From Purshia tridentata (taxonomy: Eukaryota > Streptophyta > Magnoliopsida > Rosales > Rosaceae), in assembly GCA_003254885.1 (NCBI GenBank), contig QANT01001577.1, positions 44,238 to 108,237 of the forward strand: DNA of 64,000 nt, in the 5' to 3' direction. Under the pieces are notes generated by a model. It was not told where the DNA came from. It was given only the letters and a program-made list of their open reading frames with translations, and searched no databases. The translations under genes were made by a program, and so were the position numbers. Shown in pieces: positions 13,060 through 26,354 of the stretch (position 1 is its first letter; each line of letters begins with the position of its first letter).

Positions 13060-13294
13060 ATGGGTTGCATCAGCTCCAAGCGGGCGGCTCCCGGCGCGTC
13101 TCCTTGTTTCGAGTACTCGGCCGCCGTCGCCGACAATGGCTCCGTCGTCTTGGAGCCTTCCTTCAACAACAACAACAACAACCCATCTAAGGAACACCAA
13201 TTCAAGACTAGTAGAAGCAAAAAGGATCGGAGCAGCAGTCACCTTCATCACCAGGACAGGTCGTCGCCCGCCGAGGATCGGAGCCGGGAGTTGA
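13037..13294 (+). promoter_or_regulatory. Upstream ORF overlapping the kinase start
   Basis: An ATG at 13037 lies 23 bases before the kinase start, in another frame, and stays open for 85 codons across the start codon. If the transcript begins upstream, ribosomes starting here would bypass the main start. A minimal uORF (ATG GTG GGG TGA) lies at 12955-12966. Role inferred only. Confidence 0.4.
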
Positions 13295-16200
13295 AGAAGT
13301 CCAAGAAGGACGGCTCTCATAATGGGGGAGGAGGAGCTTCTTTTAGCTTCAAGTTGGGTTTTTCTCATCGATCTGTCGAGGCCGAACAAGTCTCTGCGGG
13401 CTGGCCCTCTTGGCTTTGTGCCGCCGCCGCCGAAGCCATTTATGGATGGGTACCCCTTAGAGCAGATGCTTACGAGAAGTTGGAGAAGGTACCTCATAGT
13501 TGATCAAACAATTCTGTCATGTCATTTAATAACGTAATCTTTTATTATTAATTATATGCAGCCATGCATGGTTATGTTTTGTATATGTTATGATCACATT
13601 AGATTCCTCAAATCTAGTTTCTAGGATTTGGGTGCCTATAAGAAAAGGGTTCAATTCAAAGTACCCATCTTTGGTTTGTTTGATGTTCAAGTCTTCCAAA
13701 TCTTGCCGGGAGATTTTTGTTTTTGATGCAATTCAATGTGGGGTAGCTGATTCACTGCCCACTTGTTCTTAATTTTAGATTTGCTTACTGTTTATTGATT
13801 TTGATAACAGTGCTTGTTTTCAATTCCTTTTGTGCATGTAGATTGGACAAGGTACATACAGCAGTGTATTCAGAGCACGAGAAGTTGAAACTGGGAGGAT
13901 CCGTGCACTGAAGAAAGTGCGTTTTGACAATTATCAACCAGAGAGTATTAGGTTTATGGCACGAGAAATTATGATTCTTCGTAGGCTTGATCATCCAAAC
14001 ATCATGAAATTGGAGGGATTAATAACATCTCGATCGTCGAGTAGCATATACCTCGTATTTGAGTACATGGAACATGATCTTGCTGGACTAGTGGCTGCTT
14101 CTGACATCAAATTCAGTGACATGCAGGTTCCTTTTTGCTTAATTCCTTTAACGGGTTTTGCAGAACAGTATCAACTTTGTCTTTTTCTCTGGCCTACAAG
14201 TCAATAAGTTTGGTTGAATTTCATTTTTGTGTAGATCAAGTGTTATATGAGGCAGCTATTTTCTGCAGTCGAGCACTGTCACTTAAGAGGTATCATGCAT
14301 CGTGACATCAAAGCCTCAAATATTTTGGTAAACAATGAAGGGGTTCTAAAGTTGGCAGATTTTGGATTGGCGAATGTCATCAACTCAAAGACGAAGCAGC
14401 CACTAACCAGTCGTGTGGTGACCTTGTGGTATCGTCCTCCTGAACTTTTGATGGGGGCAACAGAGTATGGAGTATCCGTCGATCTCTGGAGTGTGGGTTG
14501 TGTTTTTGCAGAACTCTTTCTAGGGAAGCCTATTCTTAAAGGGAGAACTGAGGTGATTACAATATTAGAGATGTTAAAAAATTATCAGTAATTCAGTATA
14601 TCCTGCACCTGCTAAATCTAGCACTTTACACTCTCTTGATTACTCAATGTCCACTAGAATTCCTCTTTTTATGGATTTACAATCCTCACAAGCAATATGG
14701 ATTTTACATTTCACGATGAAGTTGATAACTACCCTCTCATTGCAAACAATTACACTCTCTTGCTGTTTTATTTTATTTTATTTTTTTTTCCAGGGGATTG
14801 AGACTGTACTTATCTGACAGCTGAAGCTAATAGCCACCTTCTCACTTTACAGGTTGAACAATTACACAAAATATTCAAGCTTTGTGGTTCTCCACCTGAA
14901 GAATACTGGAAAACATCAAAGCTTCCTCATGCAACTATGTTTAAACCTCAGTATTCTTATGAAAGTTCTCTTAGGGAGAGGTGTAAAGAATTTCCAACAA
15001 CTGCAGTGGGCATGTTAGAAAGTCTTCTTTCAGTAGAACCTTACAAGCGTGGGACTGCCTCTTCTGCCCTGATGTCTGAGGTAATGGATATGAAATGTGA
15101 TCTCTATAGAAATATATTCATGTAGAAATTCTTGATTACAATATAGAGTTCGCAACTCCAAGTTAGCTTTAAAGTAGACAAGTAGTTGTACATGGTCTAT
15201 CCTCAAATATACTCTCAAACTCAAAATCCTTGGGACAATGCATAAAGAGACATTCTTAAAGCTAGCTACACGGCCTTTTTTCTTGCAGTACTTTAAAACA
15301 AAGCCTTATGCATGTGATCCCTCAGTCTTGCCGAAGTATCCTCCTACCAAAGAAATGGATGCTAAAAATCGTGAGGATGCACAAAGGTAACTTTTTCCTC
15401 CATATAATTAGTTAAACTGATGGTGTGGTTCATACATTAATAGGACTGCTTTTGGTGTTTTCTTTTGAGTCCTGATTTTTATTGAGAGCTGGTTTATATG
15501 TATAAAAACTATATAGATTCAAACCCGACTTGGCTTTGTTTGTTACATTCTCAGACAACTTATTGTGCTGAATAACCTGTGTTTTCAGGAAAAAGCCTGG
15601 TGCTCGAGCACGAGAGACTGGAGCAGCAAGGAAACCAAGGAGAGTCCGCAAGACCTTACAAGAGGCAAATGCTTCCGCTAAATTAGCACCAAAAGAGGTC
15701 TCTTTCTCTCTATTGTCTGTGTGTTTGTGTTATAAAAGAAAGAAGCAGGAAGCAAGCTAGTTTTAACTGAATGATTTACCCCGTACTGTATGTGCAGGAT
15801 GGGCAAGATGATGCTCTTCAATCTGCTCGTAGAATCAATGGCGGTCACTCACATATTCTGAGGGCTAAAGGAGGTCTTCTGCGTAGAGAGTCTGTAAAAC
15901 CATCATTTGATACAGTCTCAGAGAATTGCGAGTTGAATATATCTCAAGGAGACAGTACAGTTTCCAATGGCGCACAAATCTCAGCAGCAAGCGGCTTTGC
16001 ATGGGCAAAGAGACAAGGTGAGGAATTTGGTGCTAAATCTGCAGTTTCAGATGGCTCAAAAAGCCAGTTCACTGCATTGGATACAACTTTCGCAAAGAGT
16101 GCATTTGACTTAACCACCAAACAAGGGAATCCAAGCCGCTCTTCCAGGATTGCAATACGAAAGCTTCGAACTTTTGATGCATACGATTTTTTTGGTACAG

Positions 16201-16659
16201 GAGAATCAGAAACAGAAGATCTAGTACACGACATGGTAAGGACTAAGACACAATCCAATAACGCTAAAGAGATCATTATAGTTTAAGACCATATTATATG
16301 ATAGACAGACACAACATTTGCTTCATCAATTATTATGTCAAATGCTTTATGTTAGCTAATCTCATATCATTTTACAATTTCTTAGGATTGCAAGGTAGAA
16401 GATAAGCATATTGAGTTTTCGGGACCGCTACTATCCCAACCATGTAGAATGGATGAACATTTGCGAAGGAACGAAAGTCATATACGCCATGTAGCTCGCA
16501 GATCAAGGTTTGAAAGAGGTATGCGAATATTGATGAGACACTTTAAAATAAGGTTTATATGATCACTTTAGTTACGATATTTGTGTTATTATAAAGCTCA
16601 TATGTGACAGTAATGGAACTAATTTTTGCAGAGAATGATTCAAGAAGTCAAAAATCATG
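13060..16659 (+). CDS. CDK-like Ser/Thr protein kinase, IBS1 / At1g18670 type
   Basis: Plant-specific kinase related to cyclin-dependent kinases, in the family that includes IBS1 (impaired in BABA-induced sterility). Nine exons join in frame: 13060-13488, 13842-14126, 14235-14552, 14853-15080, 15289-15386, 15589-15697, 15798-16235, 16386-16518, 16631-16659; 688 residues. The start MGCISS is an N-myristoylation/palmitoylation signal, suggesting membrane attachment. A basic, Ser-rich linker leads to the kinase domain from GWVPLRADAYEKLEKIGQG. The nucleotide lysine is K167 (RALKKV), the catalytic loop is HRDIKASN with D262, the DFG aspartate is D280, and LTSRVVTLWYRPPELL is a CDK-like activation segment. 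A basic linker (KKPGARARE) and a FSGPLL motif near the end are typical of the family. A TGA directly upstream of the ATG fixes the start frame. All junctions are GT-AG and no key residue is missing. Confidence 0.94.
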
Positions 16660-18592
16660 ACATCCTCAAATTCAAAGTGGGCAGTGGAGCTTGCTTGAGT
16701 ACAAGTCATCAAGCCTCGCATGGTTGGAACTCAAATGAATGTTTCCCAAGCAACATTCCTTTTACGTGTTCATTGAGCCATAACTTTGTAAAGAGAGCAG
16801 CAAAATTTTACAGAAATGTACACACACCATAGACAATGTAGAACACTACCCAACCAATTTTTCAAAAGCCCCTTTTCTTCCAAGTGCTTATCGTCTCCTT
16901 CTCTCTTTGTTTCTTTATTTTCTAAATTATTTCATGGGTAATGGGTATGATGGAATTTCGCTTTCTGAAGGCAAGGCATTATTAGATTCCAGACTTGGTG
17001 TTATAAATTTAACGCTCCTTCAGAACACATGTATTAATTAGTAATTAACGACTAAAATATAAAAAAACAAAAATTACTAGTATAACCCTGTAGTGCTTTC
17101 GTATTGCCAACACAGAAGTTTCATGGAAATCGCCCAAAAAAGAGTTGATGGAATGGAATGGCCATTTTTCTGTTTACAGTTGGATAAAATAAATTTAAAT
17201 GTTTTACATTTCCACACTCAGCCTATATTTCCATCGACAAATTTTAAAAAAATATAGCTTTATTAATGAAATAGCTCAATAAAAATTGATTTAAAGTAGG
17301 AAAAGGAACAAGCAGATTTGCAGGTGAAGCAGAAATAGAAAAAGGGAAAGCATGGGGGATGAACTCGTATCATCCAGATTCCAGAAAAACAAAAATAAAC
17401 AAAACTTTAGAAAACCAAAAAAGGACAATTTAGAAGTAAAAAAATTAGGGTTTAGAAAAAAGAAAGAAAGGAATGTAGGGCAAATCACATCGCTGAGACT
17501 GCAAGTAGAGCAGCAAAGCGTCCATGGGAGCCCCCAACCAAGCAGTTGTTAATGTGCGCCCAACGCACTAACGTGCGCCACGATTAAAACCTCTCCCGTG
17601 GAATACCACGCCACCCCTAACTCAAGAGGGAAGCGCTCGGCCTCGGGCGCTATTTTCTTTTAACTCGCCTTACATCCTCTTATATATACCCCTACAACCC
17701 TAAATCTCATCCTCTTTTTTTTTTCTTTTTCTTTTTTAACAAGCCAATTCAATTTAATTACCTAATATGTGATAGGATAGGGCTACCCCATCGGTTGGGC
17801 TTATCAAAAATAAAATTTTCGATATTTTTGATAAAATTTAGTTTTCGATTCGATTTCATTAATTTTGATTTCTAATATTTTAGTTTAGCTTTGATTTTAT
17901 TTTTTTTAATATATGTTCGGTTCATTTTCAGTTAAATTATAATAATATTAATAAAATTTGCAATTTCATAAAATATAATGCATTACATATAATGTTTGAT
18001 AAATATATATTTTGCACAAGTAATATTAGTAATCTAGTATAATACTAGTATTTTAAAAAAATTTATTTACACATTTACCCCTGACTTTTTAACTTTGCCT
18101 CCCTCACCCTTAACTTTGTAACTTTGTCTCACTCCATGGCCACTCGGTGTGGCCTTGATGTTGGAATGGAAGGGGTCATTGTCAATTTGTCACTTTATTT
18201 TTATTTTTTTAAAAATTATTTGATGAATTTAAAATAAGGATGATTAATTAAAAATAATAATTTAAACTCAGTATGTAGATAACATAAGAGGCACTGCTGC
18301 TACAGTGGTAGTGGAAGGAGAGAATGGAGCATACTTGCAGATATTGCTGTACTAACATACATACACGTGATCCAATATTAAACCCTACTCCTAAACCCTA
18401 ACTCCTACGCAGCTTATCAAGGTATTAAATACATACAAGCTACAGAAGGCCTCACAGCACCATATTGACATGAATCATGATTATTATTGAAATCATTGAT
18501 GGGTATAACGATCTTCTTCTTCTTCTTCTTTGATTTACAGAAGGGACATCTTGATCACCAATTCCATACATGCTTTGCCCTGTATCTCATCA
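16660..18592. other. Intergenic between two convergent genes
   Basis: About 1.9 kb containing two 3' UTRs and AT-rich DNA. A promoter-like segment lies at about 17560-17740 (see separate entry). Degenerate telomere-like words (AAACCCTA) occur near 18380-18406. I see no coding gene. Confidence 0.4.
17560..17740 (+). promoter_or_regulatory. Promoter-like segment without a visible gene
   Basis: A relatively GC-rich stretch (repeated GTGCGCC words near 17554-17580) is followed by TATATATA at 17681-17688 and then AACCCTAA at 17696-17703, a telo-box just downstream of the TATA. This order is typical of plant genes for translation machinery and of snoRNA genes. No open frame or box C/D pair that I can defend follows within several hundred bases. 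It may be a relic or drive a non-coding RNA. Confidence 0.25.
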
Positions 18593-21500
18593 TCAAGGGT
18601 CAGTCACTAGACTTGGTATTTGGCCGTGATCTACAAAATCAATCTTGTTCAGTCTCATACAGCACAGCACTTGCTCTGGCAATTCTTCCTGCTTTTGTGC
18701 CTATAAAAAGGAGGAAACAAGATAAGGGTTAGTCTGAGTTTGAAACTTGTGCAAATGCTTGAAGATGTTTTGCTCAATTTTAGTTCAGGATAATTTCTTA
18801 TCACTTCCTGTTTATTTCTATGTTTGGTTACCTGGATAGTTAAACCGAGATCCAGCATTCCATTTTTTAAACGTTCTCTGAAAGATTCAAGTCCCTTCCT
18901 TGATATGTAGCTGAAGCGATGAATGTCCAGATCAATCTCAAAGTAATTTGGACCCTGCATGTGATAGACCTTAATGAAGTCGGACAAATTCGACCCTCAA
19001 GGCTCAAACAATATGGTATTTTTCATCATTTTAACACTCACAACGTCAAAGTATAATAAAAGTTGTTTTACTTTTACCCTATAAAAATTGTGCTGAGGGC
19101 GTGAAAGAACTGGTTTTTCATTATATGCATTTACAAGCTTCTTTTCAGCAGAACTCAGACTGAGATCCTCAGGATTAGCCACCCCAGCCATGATCTTTAG
19201 CCTTTCTCTAAAAGGTACAGTGGAGTCCTTTGCAAATCCTTTAACCTTTTCCGTCTCATCGTCAACCAATTTCTGAAGCAATATTCAAATGGATCAACAA
19301 ATTCAGTATGCCAAGGAAAAGTAATTGGTGATAGATGACATTCAATAAGTGAAAGTACATCAGAATAAAATCAAGGACTAACTGCCACATTCCTATTTAG
19401 AAGAAATGTTATACTGTGATTATGTAACTTCTTTAAATGGCAAAAGGCAATTCAAGTTCATTTCGCAAAAGGCAATTCAAAATGAAGTTACCTTGATGCT
19501 GTCCTGGAATTGGGGAGAGATGTCTCTATCAAAGTTCTCAGAAACTTTAAAATACATTACAAGACACATCCCCTCTCCATCACTATCACCAAGGAACATT
19601 GCAGCAGGATATGTAGGCAACTGCAACAAGGCGCAGAACAAGGTCATGAGAAACTTTTCAGGAACCACCTTTTTTATATAAATGGTACATAATGATGTTC
19701 TAGATATTGACAGCAATGTAACTATCAGATAAACATACCAACATAAATCAGTTCCAAGAAAATACCTGCATATTTACAATGAGGAGTGGAGGCACTTTTC
19801 CATCTACTTTCACTTTTGGAAGCTCAAGATGTTGGGCAATGTGATGTATCTTCTTCGGGCAGACAAATAAATCAACACCTATTGGAGTATAAGGACTGTA
19901 GTTTGGAGCAGGTGCCTTTCGTTTATCTCTGGATCAACAGAAAGTAATATCCTTATTAAAGCAAAGAAAAACAGAGCAGAGAAACTAGTTGCAGATGTCT
20001 AAATTCAGTTAAGGTTGGTTTTAAATTGTAAAAAGCCAAAATCATACTTGAAATAGTTCTCGCCACGGAGTTTAAAAGTTGAGGGTGGAATCTCAGACCA
20101 AGATCCTGAAGTCAGCTTCTCTACCCTACAACATGGAATAATATATCCTGGTCTAGGACGATACAGAAACCTTTTTGATTGACCTGCGGATATATATTAT
20201 CATTGATAATGTTCAATAATACAAATGTTTATGTTATGTAATATGGAAAATACAGTAAATATCAGACAACCAAATTTCCCATTGAAACATGGCAAAATGG
20301 AACAGCTTTGTAAAAGTAAGTGCAAACCAAGATAACACATTCTATAAATCAGGACAACTTAGTGTATAAGTATAACCAGCCATGAAACATGCTAAATTGG
20401 CCATTAATATACGGAGACTGGGAGTAAATGAGCGAGGGTTTGACCTTGAAGACAGCAGAAATGTACAATAATCCTAAAATTCTAAAAGTTATTTCTACTC
20501 AAAGAAAATTGAATTATTTGAATACTTACATTGTTCAATGGTTTCTTCTGCATCACAGGATCTTCTCTTAAAAGAGAGCCTGAAAACTGCTGATGGCCTT
20601 CTTTGAGACTGTGGACCCAAACTCTGTGTGTTTATAATCTTATCGTTGAAACTCACAGAGGGTACCAATCGAGATATGCCTTGAATTTTCTCATTGGAAT
20701 CACGTCGATCCTCTCTAAGTCCTTTAAAGCTTCCATATGAGTGATCTAGTATCTTCTTCCTATCTAAACCCTGGGTAATAATACGTGAAAACCGATTTGA
20801 TTCCCTGCATTCATCTTTGCCCATGAACTTGTCTGATTTACCTCCATCTAATTTCATATAGCTCTGGAATTCTTCATACTTACACACATTATCCACAAAG
20901 CATGAAGATCTTTCATACTGAAGTAATTGACCACTTGAGATATTCCCAATTGCATTGCCCGCTAATGGAAAACCATCTGTAGAATAAGTGCAGAAAATTT
21001 TAAAAATATTCCTTTTACCAATAAGTAGCTCAGAAAAAAAAAAAAAAATTCATATATCAAACAAAAGTACAAAGCAGTTATAGGTGTTCCACAATCGAAC
21101 AGAAAAAGACTTATGTAACAAACTGAGACTGGTAGAGGCCTCAATCAATTAAAACCACCAAGAACACCCTACATATTGTATATACAAAAAAGAACATGAA
21201 CAGTAGTATGTTAAAGACCCTAAGGCAATTGGTAGACGCAGTAAATGTAGTCAGAAGAAAAATGTCATTTTGTATATGCAGTTAGAAGCTGATGGCCATT
21301 ACCTCCATGTATACTAACAAAATCATCATCCGAGTCGGACTCCAGAATACTGACAGAGTCAAACCAGGATTCCTCTTGGCAAATTACTGCAAACGAATAA
21401 CTTTCAAATATCATATTCAAGAACTATTTTTCTACTCAATACTTTTGAGTTTTGACCAAAAGAAAGAGACATTCCAGAAAAAGAGAACACAAACCATTTG

Positions 21501-21777
21501 CATCATATTGACTATGGTGCCATTGCAGCTGGGTGAGATGGAATGCTGAATTAGAAACCTTAGATGTTCTGCAAGTAGTTGTAGCACCATTCTCAAAGTC
21601 CATATGAACAAACTCACTGACAGCATAATCAGTTACACGAGCTCCTGCATCACTATTTCTTTTCTTGGTACCATCAGGGGCAGAGCAGGTTCTCTTTCCA
21701 CGGCGTCTGCAGATACGCTGACGGAGTTTTTTGCGTGATTTAGTGGTTTTGGATGAAGCTGACATGCAACCCCCCAT
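18593..21777 (-). CDS. EDR2-like protein with C-terminal DUF1336 domain
   Basis: Nine exons on the minus strand join in frame: 21495-21777, 21303-21386, 20530-20976, 20048-20183, 19766-19928, 19492-19620, 19078-19272, 18832-18954, 18593-18700; 555 residues. The start MGGCMS has Gly2 and Cys4, a likely lipidation site. A very basic segment ([14 protein letters not shown]) follows. Exon 2 codes [15 protein letters not shown], a signature of these proteins. From about residue 300 the DUF1336 (EDR2 C-terminal) domain runs to the end: PGSW-like loop ([20 protein letters not shown]), [32 protein letters not shown], and the terminal [22 protein letters not shown]2 itself dampens powdery-mildew-linked cell death and carries PH and START domains; this shorter class lacks both and its function is unknown. 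It is convergent to the kinase. All introns are GT-AG. Confidence 0.93.
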
Positions 21778-22829
21778 TGCAGCTTTAATTTAGATCATGC
21801 AAGTCCCAACTACAGTGAATTCTAACTAGTGTGCCTGAAAAAATTAAATAATTGAAACAAACCACATAAGATAAGAAAAAAAAGATATCTAGGAAAACAG
21901 TTCCTATCATCATAAAAGATCATGAGAAGTGAGAACACAATCAATTCTGTCTTAATGAGACAGTTCCAATAATTAATGGCGGTTAACCAACCTCACTCTT
22001 GATTATTACCACATGGCAAATGTCAGAAGCACAAGGATGATGCACAGAGATCTCTACAATGAATGAATATGATCACACTATCAAAAGGTACTTTGGTCCA
22101 AAGTGACTGGTTACTTGAATTACCACTCTAGTTATCAACCAGATATTCATACAGAAATTAAAATTTGTGCAATCATCGTGAAAATCGAATTTCTGATTCT
22201 ATACCTTCTCAAACCCAGTTGTAGAACTGGTTACCCAGAAAAAGAGAGAGAAAGAGAGAGCCCTTTAAGTTTCAAGGAAACTCCTGCTTTACTTCCAAAA
22301 AGAAATAAAAAATACAAAAGGTAGAAGAAACGGCAAATGGACCACATCCAACGAGGTGAAAGAAGACAAACGAATAGCATTGAAAGAAATCATGTGTAAA
22401 CACTATTCTCGTTCTTTTAGGAAGACAAAAAGAAAGACCGATTGTTCGTCCACATCAAAAGGACAATAAAAGATTCAGCAAATCAATGGACAATAAAAAA
22501 GTGACAATACGACGCATCATGAAAGAAGAACACAACACAGCAGTAACAAAACGAAAGAAATCAAAGAGCATACTAATATACTAAAATTACATTATAGTAT
22601 TGAGAAAGATAATTAATGCAGCATATGGAAAAGGAGAGGACGAAACTAAATATTTGAAACTTCGGACAAAAACCCAGAAAAATAGATAGAGATAATTAAA
22701 AGCCGCACCTACTCAACACAGTTGGCAGAATGATCTGTGTTGAAGGTAGACTCCCTCTATGAAACAACAAACAGAGCCGAACCCAGTACGGGGCAACACC
22801 AGAGGGAAAGAAAATCACACTGGGCGCAC

Positions 22830-22862
22830 GGGTCCGACAATGTCGGATCCGGGTCCGATGAA
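22830..22862. repeat. Compact nested inverted repeats near the EDR2-like promoter
   Basis: TCCGACA, one base, TGTCGGA forms a 7-bp perfect inverted repeat. It overlaps the palindrome CGGATCCG and is flanked by two GGGTCCGA words. It lies about 1.05 kb upstream of the EDR2-like start codon. A protein-binding site is possible but unproven. Confidence 0.4.
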
Positions 22863-23056
22863 GACAGAACTAGTTGCTTGTTTTCCTTTTGAAGCTTGGT
22901 AAATTTAAGAAAAAATTAAAATCAAGAAATGATGAGGAGGGTGAGTTGGGTTTTATTCATAAGAGAGAGATGGGGTTGGTGGGTCTTCTTCTTGCTGTTG
23001 GTATTGTTGTCCTTGAGTTTAGCAATTGTGTCCGGGATTTCGCTGGCCAAAGCTGT

Positions 23057-23076
23057 GAGAGAGAGAGAGAGAGAGA
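23057..23076. repeat. (GA)10 microsatellite
   Basis: Perfect GA dinucleotide run, read as CT on the EDR2-like gene strand, about 1.3 kb upstream of that gene. Confidence 0.9.
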
Positions 23077-25057
23077 AGGAGTTGGGTTCATTTCATCGCC
23101 TTTACTTCCACGTCTGACTCCCTCATAAAAATCCGGATATAATATCTTTTCCACTCGTTTTTATAATTTCATTTCCAAAAACTAACCAATTTTACTTCCC
23201 TCGGTTTCGGGTTAATGTCTGGCTGTCACTGTGACACTGTGTGCCAACTTTTTTATGTCTATACTATTCAAAATTCTTTCTATAAATGCTTTTGCTCTCA
23301 AAAAATCTCAATCAATTGTTTGTTTATTTCCTTTGTTGTTAGCCTTAGCCCTTAGGCTTATAACCTTGTATGTCTAATTACATGCATTGTACGTGCCTAT
23401 GTCCCATAGGGATTTCAATTCTCCACGGCTCATAAATCTTTTTTCCTTAAACTTTCAATTTGATCCTCGTTTACTTAAGTTTTTGATTTAATTTATTCTT
23501 ATTCACTTAAACTCACGTTAGTCTATTATAAAAATATCAAAATTTGGAAAACACACATATTTGTTATTGTACTATTTGCGTGTGCCCAAAAAATGACATG
23601 TATTGTAAGAGGTTTGGCAAATGCAAAACTTGATACCAAATATAGCATGAATTATAGCAATTAGAGCATGACATTCTAAAATTCCCACATTGGCGTTGGG
23701 ATGAACATTTTCAAGCCTATTGAAGATGTCTTGGGCCTGACTAAATCGGGGTTGCTTTTTTATAATTTCTTTCAGTTTGTCTAAAGTTTAGATAACCAAA
23801 AAAACAATGAATAAGGGCAAAATTAGAAATTTAGTAAAAAAATGTCCAAATAGGTGCTCAGATTTCTATGTTTTTTTTAAAAAAAAAATTGAACTTGGAC
23901 GTTATTCAATACAAAAATCTTAATAATATTATAATTTTACTATTATATGATGAGTCATAACTCGTAAGACTAAAATTTGTTCAATTTGCACATCATCCAA
24001 AAACAATTGGGTTTCGTTTCTTTCTAAATTAAGAAATGGAAAGAAAAAGCTAAAAAAGGAAATACGAAACCACAATGATTTTGGCGCCTCAATTTTTCAC
24101 CGAAACTGAAAACGACCATTTAAAATGGTGGGCCCGATCAGCTGTACTGTACCAGACCTTTTTACTGAGGTGTTAACTGTTAACTGTTTAACTGTTTAGT
24201 GCTCCATTCATCCATTTATACTTATTGGTTTTTTTTTTTTTTATCTAAGTGATTTACTATATAAGCTGTCATATATTTTCTTACCAAATTTTATAAATAA
24301 TTTTCCCATAAAACAATTATGAGTCATTTTTATATCTTTAATCTCATTCTCTCTTCTTTACTTTATCATTTTATTAATTGGGGATTGTAATTTAATGATG
24401 TTGACTTGTGAGTGTTTTTTAAGTCAACTTTTTTCCATGAGATTTTGATGATCTCAACCCTCATCTTGGTCTAAGACTCGGGGCAAACAACAACACCACG
24501 TGTGTCAACATGTTCTCAACCATTGATCCTCAATAATATAATTTGCTTTTTCATTTATTTGTGAAAATAAAAGGATTATTCATCCTTGCAACCAATATTG
24601 CATTAATGCATTGAGATGGGCCACATGGTCACACGTGTAACTCATGCTATTAATATGACAATTGGACATGACCCAACCAACTAAAGAGACTGTCTGCCAG
24701 GTTCACATAATTATATGGTTTACAGCTTCATACAGCTGCTGTTGTTTCTTTTGATCTTTTTATGCCTCTCAATTATATATTTTGATTGTTTTCTCAATGT
24801 TTAAAAGAATTTTCATTACTATTTATTATCTAACCTAATTAAAAACAAATTTTATCATAAAAACAAAAGAAATTGTGATGATGAAGCATATACCATGGGA
24901 GAGAGTAAAAGCACAAAGTAATAGATCACTGTTATTCATCTAATCAAATATATAATCCAATGGTATAATGCTAGTGTGGTTGAGCCGGCGTTTAACTCAT
25001 ACACGTGGCAAGATTAACGTATCTAAAAATATTATAAAGTTTTGTCATAGAGAGCTA

Positions 25058-25090
25058 TTTGCTCACCACCAAAAGCCAGTGGTGAGCAAA
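25058..25090. repeat. Perfect 12-bp stem hairpin
   Basis: TTTGCTCACCAC at 25058-25069 and GTGGTGAGCAAA at 25079-25090 are exact inverted repeats around a 9-base loop. It may be a remnant of a small transposable element, but I see no matching outer ends. Confidence 0.6.
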
Positions 25091-26261
25091 ACATTTTCCC
25101 ACTAAAAGCTTTGTTGTCATTGCGACAGACGTGAAGAGGTCGAACACTCTAACCGCCATTGACAATTGTAAAGTGGTAGGAACCATAGCGGCCCAAGTAA
25201 CATCAATGGAGATGGAGATGGGTGTGTGCCATTTTTTATCAGATTCGCACCAAACACCAAAATGACAATATAGCTATGAGTCATCTCAGCCGCACATTTT
25301 GTGTTATAGAAAAATAAAGGTAATTTTCAGCGACTAAGGAAATTGTATATGAAAAAGAACTATAAACCTATGAGAATGCCCCACGTGGTGTCGAACCCAC
25401 TTAATAATAATATGTTAATGTTGCCTCCATTTTAAATTAGAAAAAGAAAAAACCATTATCATATTTTTTGATAGGAAATAAAAAGGCTTGATCCATATGT
25501 TATATTTAGTTCGTTTGCCTCTTGATTGGTCTCTTTAAAGTGGTACACTATGATGTGTTGAACTGTGAACTTTTGGACTTAAAGTTAATAATTTTGCAGC
25601 TTGACTTGGGCCAAATGACATGAAATTACAATATTGTAAATCTATCCAGTACCAAAAAAGAAGAAGAAATAAGTGGCGATCCGTTCACATAAAAGTGCAA
25701 AGATCACATGCTATCTACGCAACTGCATGCGTATATATATATTACAAAAGGAAGTGGATACATACATGCACCATTTAAATACCCTGTTATTTTTTATAAT
25801 TAAAAAATTCATAGGGGTTAGAGTGGCTTTTAATAATGCAATATGGGTTGTTAGGATAGGATCACCTGCTCATGTCTCTTGCATTATATATTACAAATAT
25901 ATGATTGTCTGTCCACTTTGATTTTAGTTGGTTCATTGAGATATATATGCATGACTGAAATTAACCCAAACTAAAAGGCATTTTATATCATTAATTAATT
26001 CTATGCTTTCTAGCTACTAATTGGTGCATGTTGAAGAATGCAAAGAAAAAGCAGATCAGCACATGGGTGAAGTAAACTAATGCTGATCAAATTATAAAAC
26101 AAATCCTTCATAGTTTGTTCAACTGGTTGCTTGGAAGCTCCATATATATTAAAAAAGTTCTCTAATGCTATACATAGTGTCCACTCAGCAGTTGCCATTG
26201 TGTCTAATTTGTTTTCATATTGAACACTAGCCCTCTCTAGCCACGTGTCTAGCAGACCCTT

Positions 26262-26332
26262 TTTCTTTTTCTTCTTCTTCTTCTTCTTCCTTTTTTCTTT
26301 TTCTTCTTCTTCTTCTTCCTTTTTTCTTTTTT
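26262..26332. repeat. CTT-rich imperfect microsatellite
   Basis: Two blocks of (CTT)n separated by T-rich spacers. It lies in the TMEM230-like promoter just upstream of the AGCCCA motifs. Plant leaders often carry such pyrimidine tracts. Confidence 0.7.
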
Positions 26333-26354
26333 TTCATGGCCATAATGGACCCAC

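Noticed and set aside
18376-18410. Telomere-like AAACCCTA words
   Set aside because: Only two degenerate units; no tandem array that would mark an interstitial telomere.
22874-23128. 84-codon frame with a hydrophobic segment
   Set aside because: It runs through the GA microsatellite in the EDR2-like upstream region and has no recognisable family.
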